DNA of 64,000 nt, from positions 25,121,384-25,185,383 of the forward strand of contig CM060847.1 of the NCBI GenBank assembly GCA_030737835.1, read 5' to 3'. Shown in pieces: positions 59,475 to 64,000 of the stretch; position 1 is the stretch's first letter; each line of letters opens with the position of its first letter. The notes beneath the pieces are model-generated. The model worked only from the letters and a program-made list of their open reading frames with translations. It did not search any database and was not told where the DNA came from. A program made the translations under genes and the position numbers. The DNA is from Acorus gramineus. Its lineage: Eukaryota; Streptophyta; Magnoliopsida; Acorales; Acoraceae.

Positions 59475-62400
59475 CTCCCGGGGAGATATACAATGACTCT
59501 GGGACTGCTGACAGCCTCGCACTCGCCACCCGCCGGAAGAACGCTCCACGCCCATAAGACCACGCCACAGGAAAGCTCCAGCTCCACGCCCAACACTACC
59601 CCTGAAAAGAAACAGTATGCGAGGGGTGAGCTACAAGCTCAGTGAGTGGCTGGAAACCAATCACCATACAACAGTTCAATACATAAACAATTCCCTTTCA
59701 AGGTAAACATGGGTGGAAACCCATGGATAACAGAGTCACGCGGCGGCGCGACCAACCTCACCCTCACCCTCACTCCCAGAGGAAGACTCTTGGGGCTTTT
59801 GGGGAGAGACCATACCGTTGGTCGAAGAGACCCGGAATTACTGGTCTACGCAACACTACTGGATCATCTACATCGAGGTAACTACCCAACGATGTCTTTG
59901 AACATCGATACAAGACCGGACCCAACAACTATGGGAACGGACGAACAACGAATGGGTCACGAGGCGACGTGTCTTCACCTCATCTTCACCCTCACTCCCG
60001 GAGGGAAACTCTTGGGACTTTTGGAAGAGACTTAGACTGCTCTACACCCTTGGTCCACCGGTAACCCGTTCCCCATGTAGCCTCTACCTTGTATACTCCC
60101 ACGATCAGTACACTTCTGAACGCATCGGTGGTACCTACGGATGGGAGCCCTCTGTCAGAACAGCTTTTCCAATGCCGGGGAGTTCCTACATCGGATCCAA
60201 CGAAGGGGAGAACGATTCCACGCTCGCAATATCATTCGTTAGCCCTCTCCCGGGTAGCCTCTACCTGGTACACTCCCATGATCAGTACGCTCCCGAACGC
60301 ATCGGTGGTACCTACGGATGGGAGCCCTCTGTCAGGACAGCTACAACCCGGGCCTCTTCATCACGGACGACATTGGGAGTAAACATTCCATGTTCGCAAA
60401 GTGAACCCAATGGAAAATAACTGCTCTCGATAATCACTTATCGATATATCGAATACTACTGTACTCCCACACCGTTGCGTCGCTCAGACACAAAGGGGTT
60501 GCCTCTGCTCTCACGTAGGAATAATCCCATAAGCTAATGAATTCTCCTGAATTCCGAATGAGTGCATCGCTTGGATGCATGGGGCGATTACATTGCTGGC
60601 GCTCTAACTAATAAGGTACAACCCGACAGCGGGTCATAACTACACCTATTTCAGATAGGCCTATCAGTTTTTAACATGCGCATATAAATATATCCAGCTA
60701 TGTGCATGAACCATATGCACAATCATCTAATAATTATAGGGACACTCCCTAACATGGATTTACATCATAATAAATCATACAACATGCATACATGGTCATT
60801 AATCACAAGGCCTAACTTAAGCATGCGTTGGATATCGCCAACTTAAAAGAAAGGGTCAAGCGCGATCTCGCGCACTAACAGGTGCATGCCAATATTCCAA
60901 ACGAACCTGAGTCGAGTAGGAAATCGCATCTACTTACTCAGTTCGTTCAGAGGGAGAGGGCGAGAGAGATCATCATCTCATGAAGCTGGTCATAGCTTTG
61001 CCCATTAGCATGGGCGCAACAGCTACACCACGCCCTCGAGTCTTATCGCAAGGGAATATTAGGCAGGTGCCCGTTATTAACCCAGACTTAATCATACTGT
61101 ATATTCCCATTAATATGGTGGGAGTAGTATTACAATACCACCTAAGACATGCCATATTCTATACATCCATACACATTTACAACATACATGCCCATACTAG
61201 AGGGGCTCATGCAACACAATCATTCATACATGAATACAATACATGTATATAAGCCTAGCATGCAAGATATCTATATATTACAGCTTATGCATGGCCATAC
61301 TACTTATCTACACAAGTAGTATAGCTAGGGGGCCCCATCGATGCGTGACGCGCATCTACGCGCGTCGAGGGCATCCCGAGAGTAGGGGGATTGGATCGAA
61401 CCACTCACCATACAACCCGGGACCTTGCGCATCCCATCCGACGAGATCTGCAAGGTAAGGGCATCAAATTTGGTGAGTAACATCACAATTTAACACTTAG
61501 AATTTACTAGAAATGCCAAAGACTTAGACATGCACGCATACGGGCTCGCACGCATGCAAGCACACGCGTACGCACGCATGTCCGAGTGCCCCACCACCTA
61601 CCCGATACCCTTGGCAGCCCCACGCATGCCCCGGCACGCGCACGCACGCGCGCGCACTGGCACCCAGTCCCGCGCCCAGACGCATGCCCAGAAGCATGCC
61701 CAGCGCGCGCGCGCGCTCGCGCGCACCCCTTTCTGCCAGCGTCCGCGCGCACCAACGCGCCCGCTCCCCGCGCATCCGCGCGCGCCTGCACGCGCACGCG
61801 CGCAGACAGCCCCCAGCGCGCGCCCAGTCAATCTTAACCCCTTTTTAACCCTCCCCTACCCCTCACACACACTCTAACCCATCTACCTAGCATGCATGAC
61901 CTCCCCAACCATCCCAACAGCCCAAAAAAATCAAGAAGGGGAAGAGGACTTACCAAAAGAGGGAAAGGGAAAGGGGGAGATGCGGGGCTCTCGACGCGCC
62001 CACGGCCACCTCAACCACCACCACCACGCCTCCTCTTCAGCCTCTCTCCAGCCCTCATTGGCTGCAAATCAGGGGGGGGGGGAACAAGATATGAGAGGGT
62101 GCTTGAGAGAGGAGAATCAATAACAACAACAACACCTACACAAACTTTTCTCTTCCTCCTTCACCTTCTCCTTCTCTTCTCTTTGAGGAAATAACACAAA
62201 CACATGGGGAGGGGATTGAAAGAGAGAGACCCAAGAGAGTCCACGTGAGAGTGGGAGGGAGAGAGAGAGATATTTGTTTGGGCCAATAAATATCCAAAAG
62301 AGGGATCCAATGACCAATTCGTCCCTGACCAGAAATTCTGTACATGCTTCACTAGAACAGTCATAACTTCCTCAATATAGCTCCGAATTGCACAATTCAA

Positions 62401-62813
62401 AGTCCACTGGAAAGCCAAGAAGATTATCTACAACTTTCATGCTTATGCCAAGATCAAATAATCCCTCCAGCTATTCTGAAATGAGGGCTAAACATTGAAC
62501 AGGGCTGCTGCCAGAATTTTTCATCCCCGGGGTATACTTGGAAAAATACCCATAACTTTTACTACATGAATCCAGTTGATCTAATTCCACTTTTGTACGA
62601 AAGCTAACTCAAAACTGAGCATCTCATAATAAAATCATATTTAAACCTCTTCATCTTGGATTTTAACAAAATTAAATCCAAATACCAAATCGGAAATACA
62701 TAACTTCTAGGAGAATTTTTAATCAGAGCGCTCCAACTTCTGCAGGTGGCTAAAAGCCAAAATTTTAGCGACTCCGATCAAAAAATAAGGCTCCAAATGA
62801 CACAGGCATAACA
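59475..62813 (-). repeat. Right arm of the inverted repeat: 3' LTR of E4, family B, truncated at its left end
   Basis: It is the inverted counterpart of 52546-59221 without the solo LTR. The right end GACACAGGCATAACA abuts the polypurine tract of E4, so this is the E4 3' LTR lacking about its last 0.3 kb. It has a GTAAGT donor (61948-61953 on plus), a GC-rich block at about 61530-61830, a 39 nt microexon-like segment at 61409-61447 and an acceptor near 59605. Small differences from the left arm (CATTTTAT against CATTGTAT next to the 13-mer) show the arms have diverged. Confidence 0.85.
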
Positions 62814-62830
62814 TTCTTCCCCCCTTAGAA
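62814..62830 (-). promoter_or_regulatory. E4 polypurine tract
   Basis: The plus strand TTCTTCCCCCCTTAGAA abuts the LTR end; its complement is a purine tract as in E1. Confidence 0.8.
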
Positions 62831-64000
62831 AATTTAGTCCTCGAAATTTAAGGAAACCCAAAGGGAAGACCGAATATAGCAAGTATCTCGCATAGACCTT
62901 TTGCTCCCAAGTGGTCTTTGCACCGGACTGGCGCTACCAACACACTAATATCAAAGGAACGGTCTTAGCGTGGAGCCTCTTCTCATGTTGGTCCTTGACC
63001 TCGATCCACTGCTCCACGAACGACAAATCCAACTCGAGGATGAGGCGGTCGAACAGAATGACATGAGCAGGATCGTGGACATAACGCCTCGGCCATGAGA
63101 CAAGGACGACGTCGTGGGCATGAGCCAGCTGTGGGAGAAAGGCTACATGATAAGCCACCTCCCCAATCCACTCAATGATGAGAAACGGTCCCATTAAAGA
63201 GCCAACTCAGCTTGTCCCGAACGTCGAAACAGAGGGTGCCCTTAAACCAGGACACCTTCTCGAAAACACGGTTGCCAAACCCAAAGGTAAGCATCCTGGC
63301 GACGATGACCTGCGTAGCCCTTTTGTCGGTTCTGGGAGGTGCGGATGCACACACGAACCAACCTGGCCACCGCAAGGTCAAATAATTAACTTGTGGCCCC
63401 TCCAACTGGCGCTCCTCAACCGTCCCGACACAAGGGAGGTATAAAACTTGCGCCTGTAGAGTGCCTTCAACAGTACCATCAGGATGCTCGAATGGCAGTC
63501 ATCTTGCAGGCATACCCCAACAAATGGGTGGTGCCTCACCCAACTGCCCTCATCATCGAGCACGCGGGCACTTAGCATGTCCTCCAAGGTCTGGATCGTC
63601 CTCTTTGCCCGGCTGTCCATCGGCGATGAAACGCTATACTTAAATGGAGGCTCGCGCCAAAGCCTGCCAAGGCTGCGCCACAACCTCAAAGTAACCCTCG
63701 CGTCTCAACCAAAAATAGCGCCGACTGGAGTGCCATGAAGACGAACAATCGCGAAGGTGAAAACCCACGTCAAGGCGTCCAGAGACTCAATCAGTCGGAT
63801 TAGGGAGGGAAGCGCGGACTTAGTTAGTCGGTCAGTGATCACCTAGACGGCGTCGTGACCCGAACGTGACATTAGCGAGTCCGCAACAATCCCTGATAAC
63901 CCACTCCCACGTCCACTGAGGAATCTCGATGGATTGACGCTTTCCACTCAATGATGATTCTCGAACTTTGCCTGAGGGCATGCCAACCTGGGGAAACAAG
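62831..64000 (-). pseudogene. E4 integrase region (gypsy), decayed and leaving the window
   Basis: Minus-strand frames encode integrase remnants: TIQTLEDMLSARVLDDEGSW at 63630-63560, GPFLIIEWIGEVAYHVAFLP with HAHDVVLVSWPRRYVHDPAH at 63190-63050, and SFVEQWIEVKDQHEKRLHAK near 63000. The order matches E3 integrase (GPFLILERVGEVAYRIALPP, RRYVHDPAHIIPF). Frames are broken several times. The sequence is very similar to the E1 internal region at 11320-11628 and 14712-15560, so E1 and E4 are one family. Confidence 0.82.

Overview
The window is nuclear DNA of a vascular plant, almost certainly an angiosperm. The evidence is one spliced gene for the C subunit of RNase H2, one phloem-protein-2 lectin-like gene, plant-type LINEs, and Ty3/gypsy chromoviruses primed by initiator methionine tRNA. 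No prokaryotic, organellar or viral genes were seen. The species cannot be named from the sequence.

Layout. 1-1148 is AT-rich and empty. 1149-21687 is one minus-strand LINE cut in two by a 16.6 kb Ty3/gypsy element (E1, 4084-20674, target duplication CACCA). E1 itself carries two solo LTRs (5578-9143 in its left LTR, 11629-14711 in its internal region). 21688-24954 is a composite plus-strand LTR leading into a decayed gypsy element, E2. E2 is split in its gag zinc knuckle by E3 (26089-37093), a structurally complete minus-strand element with two LTRs of about 3.0 kb, PBS, polypurine tract and a frameshifted gag-pol, flanked by GTCTG. E2 ends in its protease domain at 37559, where a truncated LTR begins. 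39200-45245 is a small gene island holding RNASEH2C (four exons) and the PP2-like gene. 45246-50710 is a second minus-strand LINE, interrupted by a Harbinger-like MITE with TTA duplications. 50711-52545 is AT-rich with an internal duplication. 52546-62813 is a large inverted repeat of two LTRs facing each other around a 253 bp LINE-derived spacer; the left arm also carries a solo LTR. 62814-64000 is the start (3' end) of a fourth gypsy element, E4, which leaves the window.

The gypsy elements look like the Tekay/Del type of chromovirus: very long LTRs and a chromodomain-like tail on integrase. Two LTR families are present. Family A runs TGTTATATATG to GGGCGTGACA; family B runs TGTTRTGCC to GGGYGTGACA. 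Several copies are mosaics of the two.

The most unusual signal is inside the LTRs. All ten long LTR copies keep the same arrangement of splice-like signals: a leader donor, a GC-rich block of roughly 0.5-1.2 kb, a 36-39 nt segment bounded by AG and GTGAGT, a G-rich repeat region, and a last acceptor. This suggests that the 5' LTR leader RNA is spliced with a microexon. The inverted LTR pair at the right is a candidate source of hairpin RNA against the same family. Both proposals are inferences and need RNA data.
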